In this document: one piece after another, positions 17,265-27,041 of the stretch
Position numbering within the stretch: the first letter of the stretch is position 1
How the letters are laid out: each line of letters opens with the position of its first letter
NCBI GenBank assembly: GCA_029210465.1
Contig: JARGDL010000022.1
Span: forward strand, 1-41,146
Length of the DNA stretch: 41,146 bases
Direction of reading: 5' to 3'
Origin: Stygiobacter electus
GTDB taxonomy: Bacteria > Bacteroidota > Ignavibacteria > Ignavibacteriales > Melioribacteraceae
Notes under the pieces: generated by a model
What the model was told of the DNA's origin: nothing
The model's database searches: none
The model's input: the letters and a program-made list of their open reading frames with translations, nothing else
Position numbers and translations under genes: made by a program

Positions 17265-20200
17265 ATGGAATCAAAATTAAAGTTACTTAAAAATTTACTT
17301 AATGAAAGAATTCTTGTTCTTGACGGCTCTATGGGTGTATTTATTCAAAAATTCAGATTAACCGAAGAACAATTTCGCGGAGAAAGATTTAAAGATCATC
17401 CAGTAGATTTAAAAGGTAATAATGATATTCTTGTAATAACTCAACCAGAAATAATTAAAAGTATTCATAAAAAATATTTAGAGGCAGGAGCTGATATAAT
17501 TGAAACTAATACTTTTAATGGCACTTCAATTTCTCAATCCGATTACAAAACAGAAAATCTTGTTTATGAAATAAATTTTCAAGCAGCAAAAATTGCCAAA
17601 GAAGTTGCTGATGAATTCACAAAACAAAATCCGACAAAACCAAGATTTGTTGCCGGTTCTATTGGTCCAACTAATAAAACATTATCAATTTCTCCTGATG
17701 TTAATGATCCCGGCTATCGAGCTGTAACATTTGAAGAAGTTGCAAACGCCTTTAAAGAACAAGCTCGTGGTTTAATTGATGGCGGTGCAGATATTTTATT
17801 AATTGAAACAATGATTGATACTTTAAATGCAAAGGCAGCTCTTTACGGTATAATGGAACTTTGCGAAGAAATAAATTCTAATATTCCAATTATGATTTCC
17901 GGTTCCATTATAGATATGAGCGGAAGAACTTTAAGTGGACAAAATACAGAAGCATTTTGGATTTCAGTTTCTCACACAAAAAATTTATTGAGTGTAGGCT
18001 TAAATTGCTCTTTAGGACCAAAACAAATTCGTCCTTTTATTGAAGAATTATCTCGTATTGCAAATGTTTATGTTTCACTCTATCCAAATGCTGGGTTACC
18101 AAATGAATTTGGTGGTTACGATGAAACACCACAATCTATGAGCGAAGTACTTGAAGAATTTGCCAAAGAAGGTTTCTTTAATATAATTGGTGGTTGTTGT
18201 GGAACAACTCCAGAACATATAAAAGCTTTTGCTGAAATTGCAAAAAAATATCCACCGAGAAAAATTCCAGATTTAAAACCTTATTTGCGTTTAAGCGGAT
18301 TAGAGCCATTAGTTTTTTATCCTGAAACAAATTTTGTTAACATTGGTGAGCGAACAAACGTTGCAGGTTCAAAAAAATTTGCACGATTAATTCGCGAAAA
18401 AAAATATGAAGAAGCTCTTTCAGTTGCACGTGAGCAAATTGAAAATGGTGCTCAAATTATTGATGTTAACATGGATGAAGGAATGATTAATTCCGAAGAA
18501 GCAATGGAAAAATTCTTGAAACTTGTTGCTAGCGAGCCTGAAATTGCAAAGGTTCCAATTATGATTGATTCTTCGAAATGGAGTGTAATTGAAACTGGTC
18601 TTAAATGTTTGCAAGGGAAAGGAATTGTAAATTCGATTTCATTGAAAGAAGGTGAAAAAGTTTTTAAAGAACATGCAAAAAAAATATTGAAATATGGTGC
18701 GGCTGTTATTGTAATGGCTTTTGATGAAAATGGTCAAGCTGATACTTTCGAAAGAAAAATTGATATTTGTAAACGTGCATATAAAATTTTAGTTGACGAA
18801 ATTGGCTTTCCACCACAAGACATAATCTTCGATCCAAATATTTTTGCAATTGCAACTGGAATTGAAGAACATAATACTTATGCAATAAATTACATTGAAG
18901 CAACTCGTTGGATTAAGAAAAATTTACCTCATGCAAAAGTTAGTGGCGGTGTAAGCAATTTATCATTTTCATTTAGAGGTAATGATAAAATACGTGAAGC
19001 AATGCATTCAGCATTTTTATACCATGCTATTGAAGCTGGAATGGATATGGGAATTGTAAACGCAGGTCAACTTGAAGTTTATGAAAACATACCTAAAGAT
19101 TTATTAGAAAAAGTTGAAGATGTTATTTTTAACAGAAAACCTGATGCAACCGAAAAACTTATTGAATATGCTAATTCACTTGTTAAAACAGATGAATCCA
19201 AAATTAATGTCGTTGAAGAATGGAGAAATTTAAGCGTTGAAGAAAGATTAAAACATTCTTTAGTAAAAGGAATAACTGATTTTATTGAACAAGATATAGA
19301 TGAGGCGAGAAAAAAATACACTAATCCCATCGATATAATTGAAGGTCCATTAATGAATGGAATGAATGTAGTTGGAGATTTATTTGGATCTGGAAAAATG
19401 TTTTTACCACAAGTTGTAAAAAGTGCAAGAGTAATGAAAAAAGCTGTTGCTTATCTTATTCCATTTATTGAAGAACAAAATAGAATTTCCGGAAATACAA
19501 AAAAGAATGGTTTAGTTTTGCTTGCAACAGTAAAAGGTGATGTTCACGATATTGGTAAAAATATTGTTGGGGTTGTTTTAGGTTGTAATAACTATGATAT
19601 TATTGATTTGGGAGTAATGGTCCCAAGTGAAAAAATTCTTTCTACTGCAGTTGAAAAAAAAGTTGATGTAATTGGATTAAGTGGCTTGATCACACCATCA
19701 CTCGATGAAATGGTTCACGTTGCGAAAGAAATGGAAAGACTTAAATTAAATATTCCACTTTTGATTGGTGGTGCAACAACATCAAGAATTCATACTGCAG
19801 TTAAAATTGCTCCAGAATATTCAAATGTAACTATTCATGTTCTTGATGCTTCAAAAAGTGTTGGTGTTGTTAGCAATTTATTAAGTGAAGATCAAAAAGG
19901 TGATTTTGTAAATAAGATAAAAAATGAATATCAAAACCTTAAAATTGAACATGATAAAAAACATCAACAAAAAGAATTTGTTTCGCTTGAATTTGCACGT
20001 AAAAATAAATTCATAATTAATTGGAAAAACTACCAACCACCAAAACCAAATTTTTTAGGAGTAAAAACTTTTAAAAATTATTCATTGGATGAAATTAAAA
20101 ATTATATTGATTGGACACCTTTCTTTTTAACTTGGGAATTAAAGGGTAAATATCCATCAATTTTTGAAAATAAAGATTACGGAAACGAAGCAAAAAAATT

Positions 20201-20960
20201 ATTTGATGATGCAAATATTTTATTAGAAAAAGTCATTAAAGAAAAATTGTTAACAGCAAATGGTGTGATTGGTATTTTTCCAGCAAACTCTTTTGAAGAT
20301 GATATTGAAATTTATAATGAAAATAAAACTGGTATTATTGGAACTTTACATACACTACGTCAGCAGTCTCAAAAAGCAAAAGATATTCCCTATTTAGCAC
20401 TTTCAGATTTTATTGCTCCAAAAGAAACTAACAAAGTTGATTACATCGGAATGTTTGCTGTTACGTCAGGAATTGGAATTGAAAAATTAACTCTGGAATT
20501 CGAAAAGAATCATGATGATTATAATTCAATAATGATAAAAGCAATCGCAGATCGATTAGCCGAAGCATTTACAGAATTACTACACGAAAAAGTAAGAAAA
20601 GAAATTTGGGGTTATTCACAAAATGAAAATTTATCCAATGCTGAATTAATTTCAGAAAAATATCAAGGTATTCGTCCAGCACCGGGTTATCCATCACAAC
20701 CAGATCACACTGAAAAAATTACTATTTGGAAAATTCTTGATGTTGAAAAAAATACATCAATTAAATTGACTGAAAGCTTAGCTATGTATCCAACGGCTTC
20801 TGTGTGTGGAATTTATTTTTCTCATCCCGATTCAAAATATTTTAACATTGGTAAAATTCAAAAAGATCAAGTTGAGGATTATAGACGAAGAAAAGGTTTT
20901 TCTTTGAAAGAAACTGAAAAATGGCTTCGCCCAATTTTGGGTTATAATGAAATAGAATAG
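17265..20960 (+). CDS. metH: cobalamin-dependent methionine synthase MetH
   Basis: MetH moves a methyl group from 5-methyltetrahydrofolate to homocysteine through protein-bound cobalamin. The 1231 residues contain all four modules. The homocysteine domain (1-330) has zinc ligands Cys 248 (GLNCSLG) and Cys 311-312 (GGCCGT). The pterin-binding domain (about 345-630) starts at [14 protein letters not shown]. The cobalamin cap and Rossmann domain (about 640-890) has DVHDIGKN, whose His 761 is the lower axial ligand. The C-terminal reactivation domain (about 900-1231) has the AdoMet motif [12 protein letters not shown] near 1136. The residue numbers almost coincide with the E. coli enzyme, so nothing is missing. 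The 78-bp upstream gap is too short for a cobalamin riboswitch, which suggests that regulation, if any, is different. Confidence 0.97.
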   Translation: MESKLKLLKNLLNERILVLDGSMGVFIQKFRLTEEQFRGERFKDHPVDLKGNNDILVITQPEIIKSIHKKYLEAGADIIETNTFNGTSISQSDYKTENLVYEINFQAAKIAKEVADEFTKQNPTKPRFVAGSIGPTNKTLSISPDVNDPGYRAVTFEEVANAFKEQARGLIDGGADILLIETMIDTLNAKAALYGIMELCEEINSNIPIMISGSIIDMSGRTLSGQNTEAFWISVSHTKNLLSVGLNCSLGPKQIRPFIEELSRIANVYVSLYPNAGLPNEFGGYDETPQSMSEVLEEFAKEGFFNIIGGCCGTTPEHIKAFAEIAKKYPPRKIPDLKPYLRLSGLEPLVFYPETNFVNIGERTNVAGSKKFARLIREKKYEEALSVAREQIENGAQIIDVNMDEGMINSEEAMEKFLKLVASEPEIAKVPIMIDSSKWSVIETGLKCLQGKGIVNSISLKEGEKVFKEHAKKILKYGAAVIVMAFDENGQADTFERKIDICKRAYKILVDEIGFPPQDIIFDPNIFAIATGIEEHNTYAINYIEATRWIKKNLPHAKVSGGVSNLSFSFRGNDKIREAMHSAFLYHAIEAGMDMGIVNAGQLEVYENIPKDLLEKVEDVIFNRKPDATEKLIEYANSLVKTDESKINVVEEWRNLSVEERLKHSLVKGITDFIEQDIDEARKKYTNPIDIIEGPLMNGMNVVGDLFGSGKMFLPQVVKSARVMKKAVAYLIPFIEEQNRISGNTKKNGLVLLATVKGDVHDIGKNIVGVVLGCNNYDIIDLGVMVPSEKILSTAVEKKVDVIGLSGLITPSLDEMVHVAKEMERLKLNIPLLIGGATTSRIHTAVKIAPEYSNVTIHVLDASKSVGVVSNLLSEDQKGDFVNKIKNEYQNLKIEHDKKHQQKEFVSLEFARKNKFIINWKNYQPPKPNFLGVKTFKNYSLDEIKNYIDWTPFFLTWELKGKYPSIFENKDYGNEAKKLFDDANILLEKVIKEKLLTANGVIGIFPANSFEDDIEIYNENKTGIIGTLHTLRQQSQKAKDIPYLALSDFIAPKETNKVDYIGMFAVTSGIGIEKLTLEFEKNHDDYNSIMIKAIADRLAEAFTELLHEKVRKEIWGYSQNENLSNAELISEKYQGIRPAPGYPSQPDHTEKITIWKILDVEKNTSIKLTESLAMYPTASVCGIYFSHPDSKYFNIGKIQKDQVEDYRRRKGFSLKETEKWLRPILGYNEIE

Positions 20961-20977
20961 ATAATCCCAAATCCCTT

Positions 20978-21213
20978 GTTCTTCATCATGATCTTAATCA
21001 TAATCTTAATCTTAATCATAATCTTTCTCTTAATTTAATAATTTTAATAAGAGCAAGATCAAGAGCTGAACAAGTGTAAGATTAAGAGTAAGATCAAGAT
21101 TAAGATCAAGATTAAGAGTGAGATCAAGATCAAGATTAAGTGTAAGAAAAAGATTAAGATTAAGATTAAGAACAAGATTAAGAACAAGATTAAGTGTAAG
21201 AAAAAGAAATAAG
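20978..21213. repeat. inverted array of AAGATT/AAGATC hexamer repeats
   Basis: The array directly follows metH. The left arm (20978-21033) is built of CTTAAT/CTTGAT-type units; the right arm (21050-21213) is built of the complementary purine-rich units AAGATT, AAGATC and AAGAAC, with spacer variants GTGTAAG. The right arm also shows a longer period: a GATTAAGTGTAAG segment recurs about 53 bp apart. Since the two arms are reverse complements, a transcript could fold into a long imperfect hairpin. No reading frame of note crosses it. The stretch from 21214 to 21434 holds nothing I can name apart from a short frame discussed in the findings. Confidence 0.85.
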
Positions 21214-21434
21214 ATATTGAATAAGTATGAAGTTTAGAGAAAGAATAATATTAAAACATTTAAATAATCCTCAGTAAGACAAAAATCATATTTTACCAAT
21301 AATTATTTCAATCACTTCAAATTATTATCCTTCTGTTTCATTTTATCAACAAAGTTATTAAGTTGAATTAAAATTTTTAAACAATAAATAGAAGGTGAAC
21401 TTTGAAAGCTAAAAAATATGGTTTTTGTTTAATG

Positions 21435-21627
21435 GAGACATCTGAAAAATTTTTGAGATAGTCATGGTGAGCGTACTTGATCGGCTGGCAAGTCGATCCA
21501 TGACTTCTTAGTGTTTCTTAGTGAACTTAGTGTCTAAGTGGTTAAAAAAACAAACCACTAAGGCACTTATGACACATAGACATCAGTGTTTCATTGTGTG
21601 ATTTAAAGACAATTTTTCAGATTTCTC
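21435..21627. mobile_element. 193-bp MITE-like palindromic element with terminal inverted repeats
   Basis: GAGACATCTGAAAAATT at 21435-21451 and its reverse complement at 21611-21627 match at 16 of 17 positions and bound the element. Inside are two more inverted structures: GTCATGG/CCATGAC (21461-21467 and 21498-21504) enclosing ACTTG/CAAGT, and a right-hand pair in which a TAAGTGGTT segment faces AACCACTAAGGCA across an A-rich loop (about 21530-21590). The local base composition is higher in G and C than its surroundings. It has no coding capacity. The nested palindromes resemble short non-autonomous elements scattered between genes in related genomes. No flanking target duplication is obvious. 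Confidence 0.65.
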
Positions 21628-21677
21628 TAATTACAATTCCACAAAGAAGACCAATGTTTTAAAGAAAGGAAAATCAA

Positions 21678-23534
21678 ATGAAAAAATTATTCATATTACT
21701 ACTAATTTCTAATTTTGTTTTCTCGCAAGGTGTTGACTGGATAAAATCCAATTATAATAAAAAAGAATACCGAATCCCGATGAGAGATGGAGTAACACTT
21801 TTTACTTCTGTTTATTCACCAAAGGATACAACAAAAGATTATCCTATAATTTTAATGAGAACACCTTACACGGTTTCACCATATGGCGAAAATAATTTTC
21901 CAAATAATTTAGGACCAAATGAAGAACTTGCTAAATCAGGTTACATCTTCGCAATGCAAGATGTTCGTGGAAAATTTATGAGTGAAGGTGAATTTGTTGA
22001 TATGCGTCCTTACATTCCAAATAAAAAAAGTAACAAAGAAGTTGATGAATCATCTGATACTTATGACACAATTGATTGGTTGATAAAAAATCTTAAACAC
22101 AATAATGGCAAAGTTGGAATTTGGGGAATTTCATATCCAGGATTTTATGCTGCAATGAGTTTAATGGATTCACATCCAGCATTAAAAGCTGTTTCTCCTC
22201 AAGCACCAATTTCCGATTGGTTCATTGGAGACGATATGCACCATGGTGGAGCTTTAACTCTTTCAATGTCATTTAATTTCTTTAAAGGTTTTGGTCAAAA
22301 AAGAGATTCATTAACAACACATTGGAAAACTATTCCACCTTATCCTTCTCCTGATATGTATAATTTTTTCTTAAAAGTTGGTGCCATTCCAAATTTCAAT
22401 GAAAAATTTTTAAAGCATCAAATAAAATTTTGGAATGAAATACTTCAACATGGGAATTATGATGAATTCTGGCAATCGAGAAATAATTTACCACATTTTA
22501 AAAATGTAAAGCCTGCTGTTTTAATTGTTGGTGGTTGGTATGATTCAGAAGATTTATATGGACCACTTAATATTTACAAATCTATTGAAGAAAAGAACAA
22601 AGAAAATAAAACTCATATGATTATGGGTCCTTGGTCGCATGGCGGCTGGGCAAGAAGTGATGGAAGTTTTTTTGGTGACTTTAAATTTCCAGAAAATACC
22701 AGTGAAACTTATAATAAAAAATTTATCACACCATTTTTTAATTACTACTTAAAAGGTGAAGGTGAATTAAATATTCCTGAAGTTACAACTTTTAGAACAG
22801 GAACTAATGAATGGGTAAGTTATGAAAAATGGCCTCCAGAAAATTTAGTTCAACAAAATTTATTCATTAATAAAAAGAATAAACTTACATGGACAGAGCC
22901 GATTAATCAAAAAGAAAATTTTTACGAGTATATCAGCGATCCAAATAAACCTGTGCCATATACTTCTAAATTTCATGATTCGCAACAAATGTATTTCAGA
23001 ACATATATGAGTGAAGATCAACGTTTTGCTTCTTCACGTCCTGATGTTTTAGTTTTTGAAACTGAACCATTAGAAGATAACGTTTCAATTGCTGGTCCAA
23101 TAAAAGCAGATTTATTTGTTTCAACTACAGGAACTGATGCAGATTGGGTTGTAAAATTAATTGATGTTTTTCCAGATGATGAAAAAAATCCAGATCCTAA
23201 TCCCAACAATGTTGAAATGGGTGGTTATCAAAGATTAATTCGGTACGAAATTTTACGTGGTAAATTCAGAAATAGTTTTGAAAAACCTGAACCATTCAAA
23301 CCAAATGAAATTACAAACGTAAAAATTCATTTGAATGATATTGATCATACTTTTTTAAAAGGACACAAAATTATGATTCAAATACAAAGCAGTTTCTTTC
23401 CTTTCTTTGATAGAAATCCACAAAAATTTATTGACATCTATAATGCAAAAGATGATGATTTTCAGAAGGCATATCATCGCGTTTATTTTTCTCAAAAATA
23501 TCCATCTAAAATTAGTTTTGGTTTAATTAAATAA
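21678..23534 (+). CDS. exported CocE/NonD-family alpha-amino-acid ester hydrolase-like enzyme
   Basis: The 618-residue protein starts with a signal peptide (MKKLFILLLISNFVFSQ) after a clear AAAGGA ribosome site. An alpha/beta-hydrolase domain follows (about 28-330), with an oxyanion segment near RTPYTVSPYG, nucleophile GISYPG (Ser 152), an acid in the GWYDSED stretch (about 288) and GPWSHGGW (His 321). The rest is a helical cap and a C-terminal jelly-roll (about 400-618), the layout of PF02129/PF08530 enzymes such as cocaine esterase, glutaryl-7-ACA acylase and alpha-amino-acid ester hydrolase. The natural substrate is likely a peptide-like ester or amide in the periplasm. The beta-barrel gene follows after 13 bp, so they may be co-transcribed. 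Confidence 0.92.
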   Translation: MKKLFILLLISNFVFSQGVDWIKSNYNKKEYRIPMRDGVTLFTSVYSPKDTTKDYPIILMRTPYTVSPYGENNFPNNLGPNEELAKSGYIFAMQDVRGKFMSEGEFVDMRPYIPNKKSNKEVDESSDTYDTIDWLIKNLKHNNGKVGIWGISYPGFYAAMSLMDSHPALKAVSPQAPISDWFIGDDMHHGGALTLSMSFNFFKGFGQKRDSLTTHWKTIPPYPSPDMYNFFLKVGAIPNFNEKFLKHQIKFWNEILQHGNYDEFWQSRNNLPHFKNVKPAVLIVGGWYDSEDLYGPLNIYKSIEEKNKENKTHMIMGPWSHGGWARSDGSFFGDFKFPENTSETYNKKFITPFFNYYLKGEGELNIPEVTTFRTGTNEWVSYEKWPPENLVQQNLFINKKNKLTWTEPINQKENFYEYISDPNKPVPYTSKFHDSQQMYFRTYMSEDQRFASSRPDVLVFETEPLEDNVSIAGPIKADLFVSTTGTDADWVVKLIDVFPDDEKNPDPNPNNVEMGGYQRLIRYEILRGKFRNSFEKPEPFKPNEITNVKIHLNDIDHTFLKGHKIMIQIQSSFFPFFDRNPQKFIDIYNAKDDDFQKAYHRVYFSQKYPSKISFGLIK

Positions 23535-23547
23535 ATAAGGGTGAACT

Positions 23548-24081
23548 ATGAAAAAATCAATTTTATTTTTATTGTTAATTTTTTCGATTAGTGTTTTTGC
23601 ACAATCATTTTCATTTGGTCCTCAAATTGGATTTTTAAAAACTACTGACGCTGACAATTCAAAACTTTCCCCTTCTCTTGCCGCAAGATTAAGTTTGTTG
23701 AATTTAACAGTTGAAAGTTCAATTGGTTATAAGGAAGAAGAATTTGAAGATGGAGCCATTAAAACAAAAAGTTATCCTGTTAATTTGACTGGTATGATTG
23801 GAATTTTACCGATTATAAATTTAGAAGCTGGAATTGGATGGCACAATACAACGATTGAATATTTCAAATCACTTAGTTCTTTGTCTTCAATTACTAAATC
23901 TAAGCCAGCTTATCATCTAGGTGTGGGTGCTGAACTTCCTTTAGGAAATTTAATTTTCACTGGAGATATTCGTTATGTATTTATTGATCTTGATCTTAAT
24001 CATGATCTTACTCTTTTTAATATCCCCAATATCAAAAGTAACTATTATGTTTTACTAGTTGGTTTAATGTTCAAATTATAA
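23548..24081 (+). CDS. small outer-membrane beta-barrel protein
   Basis: The 177-residue protein has a signal peptide (to about residue 19, VFAQ) and then alternating hydrophobic/polar strands rich in Gly and aromatic residues. It ends LLVGLMFKL, with a barrel-type C-terminal strand. It resembles OmpW/OmpA-like porin folds but no subfamily is clear. An AAGGGTGA site precedes the ATG 13 bp after the hydrolase gene, indicating a shared transcript. Codons 147-156 (IDLDLNHDLTL region) are made of GATCTT/AATCAT/ACTCTT hexamers nearly identical to the intergenic repeat 3 kb upstream, so part of the gene seems to derive from that repeat. Confidence 0.8.
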   Translation: MKKSILFLLLIFSISVFAQSFSFGPQIGFLKTTDADNSKLSPSLAARLSLLNLTVESSIGYKEEEFEDGAIKTKSYPVNLTGMIGILPIINLEAGIGWHNTTIEYFKSLSSLSSITKSKPAYHLGVGAELPLGNLIFTGDIRYVFIDLDLNHDLTLFNIPNIKSNYYVLLVGLMFKL

Positions 24082-24105
24082 AAAACAAAATAAAGCTGAG
24101 GAAAT

Positions 24106-24558
24106 ATGATTTACGACAACATTAAAAATATTTCACGTTATTTTACATTAGGTGAAAAATTTCAAAAAGCTCTTGAATATTTATCTTCAACTGATTTTTC
24201 AAATATCGAAAATGGTGAATATGAAATTGATGGGAAAAATATTTATGCAATAGTTAATGAATATCAAACAAAACCTTTAAGTGCTGGCAAATGGGAGTCG
24301 CATAAAAAATATGCCGACATTCAATTCATCGTTTCTGGAATTGAAAAAATGGGATTTACAGAGTCAAAGAAAACAATTGTTTTAACCGAGTATGATGAAG
24401 ATAAAGATGTAACAATTCATAAAGGTGAAGGTCAATTTTTTAATGTTGAAGAAAATCATTTTGTAATATTCTTCACAAATGAAATTCACATGCCCTCGCT
24501 TGCTGTAAATATTCCTAAACAAGTAAAAAAAGTTGTAATAAAGCTGGCAATTGAATAA
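24106..24558 (+). CDS. YhcH/YjgK/YiaL (DUF386) family protein
   Basis: The 150-residue cytoplasmic protein matches the YhcH/YjgK/YiaL family: 'YEIDGKNIYAIVNEYQTKP', 'WESHKKYADIQFIVSG' with His and Asp in the putative metal site, and the closing 'FFTNEIHMPSLAV' with another His. Members form a cupin-like jelly-roll with a bound metal. They are tied to sialic-acid or sugar catabolism and, in E. coli TabA, to biofilm effects. No sugar operon is present here, so the substrate stays open. A GAGGAAAT site precedes the ATG. It follows the beta-barrel gene by 24 bp. Confidence 0.9.
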   Translation: MIYDNIKNISRYFTLGEKFQKALEYLSSTDFSNIENGEYEIDGKNIYAIVNEYQTKPLSAGKWESHKKYADIQFIVSGIEKMGFTESKKTIVLTEYDEDKDVTIHKGEGQFFNVEENHFVIFFTNEIHMPSLAVNIPKQVKKVVIKLAIE

Positions 24559-24642
24559 AAATAAATTGATCTAATATTCGGAAAAGGTATTTAAACATTG
24601 TTATATTTTTTCGATAATAAATCGAGAAAATTTTCGTTCACA

Positions 24643-26631
24643 ATGAAAAAATATAAATTAAACTACAAATTACTTTTTTACATCAGTATACTGTTATTTG
24701 TCATCTGTTTAATTTTATTTCAATATTTCTATCAAATAGAAAAGCAAAATAAGTTCGAAGAAATACAATCGCATCAAAAACTACACGCCAAACAAGCAAT
24801 TAAAAGTTTTGAAGAAATGTTCAATAACTGGAATGGATTATTAAGTTATCTAACCAACGACAAAAAAATTAAGGAAATGAATTTTGAAGGCAAAAAATTA
24901 ATCAACAAAATTTATGATATTTATAAAAATGACCTTAAAGGTATTACAAGAACAGACAAAAATGGAATTATAACTTACACTATACCTTATTACCCAAACA
25001 CAATCGGAAGAGATATATCAAAACAAAAACACATGATTAAACTTCTCGATAATCATAAACCAGTTTGCAGTGATGTATTTAAATCTGTACAAGGATATGA
25101 TGCAATTGTAATCCACTATCCAATTTTTAAGAATAATAAATATGATGGTTCATTAGCATTTATTTTTAATTTTAAAAACATAACTCGCTCGATTTTAAGT
25201 GAAATTAAAATTGGTGAAAAAGGTAAAACATGGTTAATAACAAGTGAAGGATATATTCTTTATAGTAACGAAACCTTTGCACAAAATAAATCTATTTATC
25301 AAGTTTTTATAAATGATAGTGAAAGATTGCTTCTTGCAAAAAAAATGTTAACAGGAAAAGAAGGGGAAGCATCGCTTAATCACACTAAAACTGGTGATAC
25401 ATATCTCACTTATTTTGTCCCAATTAAAATTCTTAATTCATTTTGGTCATTAGGCATTTCTTATTCCGAATCAGAAATGACTTCATCTTTATCTAATTTT
25501 AGGAAAAAATTACTTTTTCTCTTTAGTATAATTTTTCTCGGTGGAATTTTCAGTGCTTACTTTGGCATTAAAGGCTGGATAATAGTTAAAGAAGAAAGTG
25601 CAAGAATTAAAGCCGAACAAGATGCTAAGAAAAGTGAAACTCGTTACAAATCTTTATTTGAAAATATCAATGTAAGTCTCTTTCAAACAAACATAAATTT
25701 CGAACTCATTAAAGCAAATCAATATTTCATTCAGCTTTTTATGTACAATGAAAATGAAATTTATAAAATCCCTTTTGGATTACTTTTCAACAACAATGAC
25801 GATAAAGCTGAATTAAAAGATATTCTGTTGAAACAAGGTAGTATAAAAAGCAAAGAATTATTAATGGTCAAAAAAAATGGCGATAAATTTTGGGCCTCTA
25901 TTAATGCCATTTTATTAAAAGATGAAAATGAAAACAATACTTCAATACTTGGCAGTATAAGAGATGTAACAGAACGAAAAGATTATATTGATATACTTAA
26001 AAAACATATTGAAGACAAAGATTTATTAATTAATGAAGTCTTTCACAGAACAAAAAATAATTTACAAGTAATTATATCAATGCTTGAGTTACAAAGTATT
26101 TTATCGGATGACTTAAAGATTCAAAACATATTTTCAGATATGATTAAAAGACTTCATGTAATGTCAATTGCTCATAAACAACTTTTCCAAAGAGATGATC
26201 TGTCAAAAATTTCTTTCAAAAAATATATCGAAGAAATTTTCTATTATTTATCAGATTACTACAAAGACAAATCGAATTCTATTGAACTTAGATTCGATAT
26301 TGATGATTTTGATATTTTGTTTGATTTAGCTCTTCCTTGTGGTTTACTTTTTAATGAAATAGTTAACTTTTTAATTATTAATAGTAAAGATGATTCAAGA
26401 ATTAATTTGAATCTCATTTCTAAAAAAGAGGAAGAAACAATCTTTATAAAACTAAAATCTGATTTTTATCTAAATGAAAAAGATAATTTACTAAACGACA
26501 ACAAATTTGGATTAGGCTTGTTTTTTAGTTTGGTAGAAAATCAATTAAACACAACAATCAAAAAATCATTTTCTGATAATTTTACAATTGATTTTTCATT
26601 CAAAGAAAATTTATATAATGAAAGAATCTGA
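24643..26631 (+). CDS. Cache-PAS sensor histidine kinase (HisKA_2) with degenerate ATPase domain
   Basis: The product is 662 residues from the ATG at 24643; a TTG at 24598 could add 15 residues and has a somewhat distant AAAGGT site, so the start is uncertain. A membrane segment (about 9-29) is followed by an extracytoplasmic double-Cache region (about 40-280) and a second membrane segment (about 288-308). A PAS domain (about 330-455) ends in GSIRDVTERK. Then comes a HisKA_2-type dimerisation helix with the phospho-acceptor in NEVFHRTKNNLQ (His 468). In the ATPase domain the usual N-box (NELVTNALK) reads NEIVNFLII, losing the metal-binding Asn (Phe 576 in its place), and no DxGxG motif is visible. 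A FGLGL motif (622-626) remains. ATP use is therefore doubtful. The stop overlaps the response-regulator start by 14 nt. Confidence 0.85.
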   Translation: MKKYKLNYKLLFYISILLFVICLILFQYFYQIEKQNKFEEIQSHQKLHAKQAIKSFEEMFNNWNGLLSYLTNDKKIKEMNFEGKKLINKIYDIYKNDLKGITRTDKNGIITYTIPYYPNTIGRDISKQKHMIKLLDNHKPVCSDVFKSVQGYDAIVIHYPIFKNNKYDGSLAFIFNFKNITRSILSEIKIGEKGKTWLITSEGYILYSNETFAQNKSIYQVFINDSERLLLAKKMLTGKEGEASLNHTKTGDTYLTYFVPIKILNSFWSLGISYSESEMTSSLSNFRKKLLFLFSIIFLGGIFSAYFGIKGWIIVKEESARIKAEQDAKKSETRYKSLFENINVSLFQTNINFELIKANQYFIQLFMYNENEIYKIPFGLLFNNNDDKAELKDILLKQGSIKSKELLMVKKNGDKFWASINAILLKDENENNTSILGSIRDVTERKDYIDILKKHIEDKDLLINEVFHRTKNNLQVIISMLELQSILSDDLKIQNIFSDMIKRLHVMSIAHKQLFQRDDLSKISFKKYIEEIFYYLSDYYKDKSNSIELRFDIDDFDILFDLALPCGLLFNEIVNFLIINSKDDSRINLNLISKKEEETIFIKLKSDFYLNEKDNLLNDNKFGLGLFFSLVENQLNTTIKKSFSDNFTIDFSFKENLYNERI

Positions 26632-27007
26632 TAAAACTAAAATATTAATTGTAGAAGATGAATTTCTTACTGCAAAGTTTTTTGAATATAAACTTAAGTC
26701 TAAAAATTTTGAAGTATTAAAAATTTGTGCAAATGGGAAAGATGCAATAGAATCAGCAATCGAATTAAAACCAGATTTCATTTTAATGGATATCCGTTTA
26801 GAAGGACACATTGATGGAATTGATGCCGCAAAAGAAATTCAAAAACATTTATCAACAAATATCATTTTTGTTTCAGGTTATTCGGAATCGAACTTTTTGG
26901 ATAGGCTAAAAGAAATAAATTATTTGGAATATTTTAGTAAGCCTTTAGACTTTAATAAATTAATTGACTTACTAAATAAAAATAAACCTCAAAAGTTAAA
27001 GACATAA
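26618..27007 (+). CDS. single-domain response regulator
   Basis: This is a 129-residue receiver domain with no output domain: acidic pair ED (13-14), phospho-acceptor Asp 58 in LMDIRLEG, Ser 86 in FVSGYSE, and Lys 108 in FSKPL. The IRLEG...DGIDAA stretch resembles regulators that pair with HisKA_2 kinases. The ATG at 26618 overlaps the kinase stop and is preferred over a frame extended to 26588. Since it has no DNA-binding part, it likely works through protein contact or as a relay component with another kinase in the cell, for example the hybrid kinase at 34949-37168. Its 3' end carries the hairpin that serves as the terminator for the opposing FKBP gene. Confidence 0.93.
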   Translation: MKESDKTKILIVEDEFLTAKFFEYKLKSKNFEVLKICANGKDAIESAIELKPDFILMDIRLEGHIDGIDAAKEIQKHLSTNIIFVSGYSESNFLDRLKEINYLEYFSKPLDFNKLIDLLNKNKPQKLKT

Positions 27008-27026
27008 ATCTCAAACTTCTGAGGTT
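26985..27026 (-). terminator. hairpin terminator of the FKBP gene, inside the end of the regulator gene
   Basis: AACCTCA (26985-26991) pairs with TGAGGTT (27020-27026), and the stem continues after one mismatch with AAGTT/AACTT, giving about 12 bp around a 16-nt loop. In the minus direction the stem is followed by TTATTTTTATTTA, so it terminates the FKBP transcript. In the plus direction only A-rich sequence follows. Confidence 0.5.
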
Positions 27027-27041
27027 AAAATTAAATTAGAA

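Noticed and set aside
20978..21213. CRISPR array
   Set aside because: Units are 6 bp with no unique spacers, and no cas gene is present in the window.
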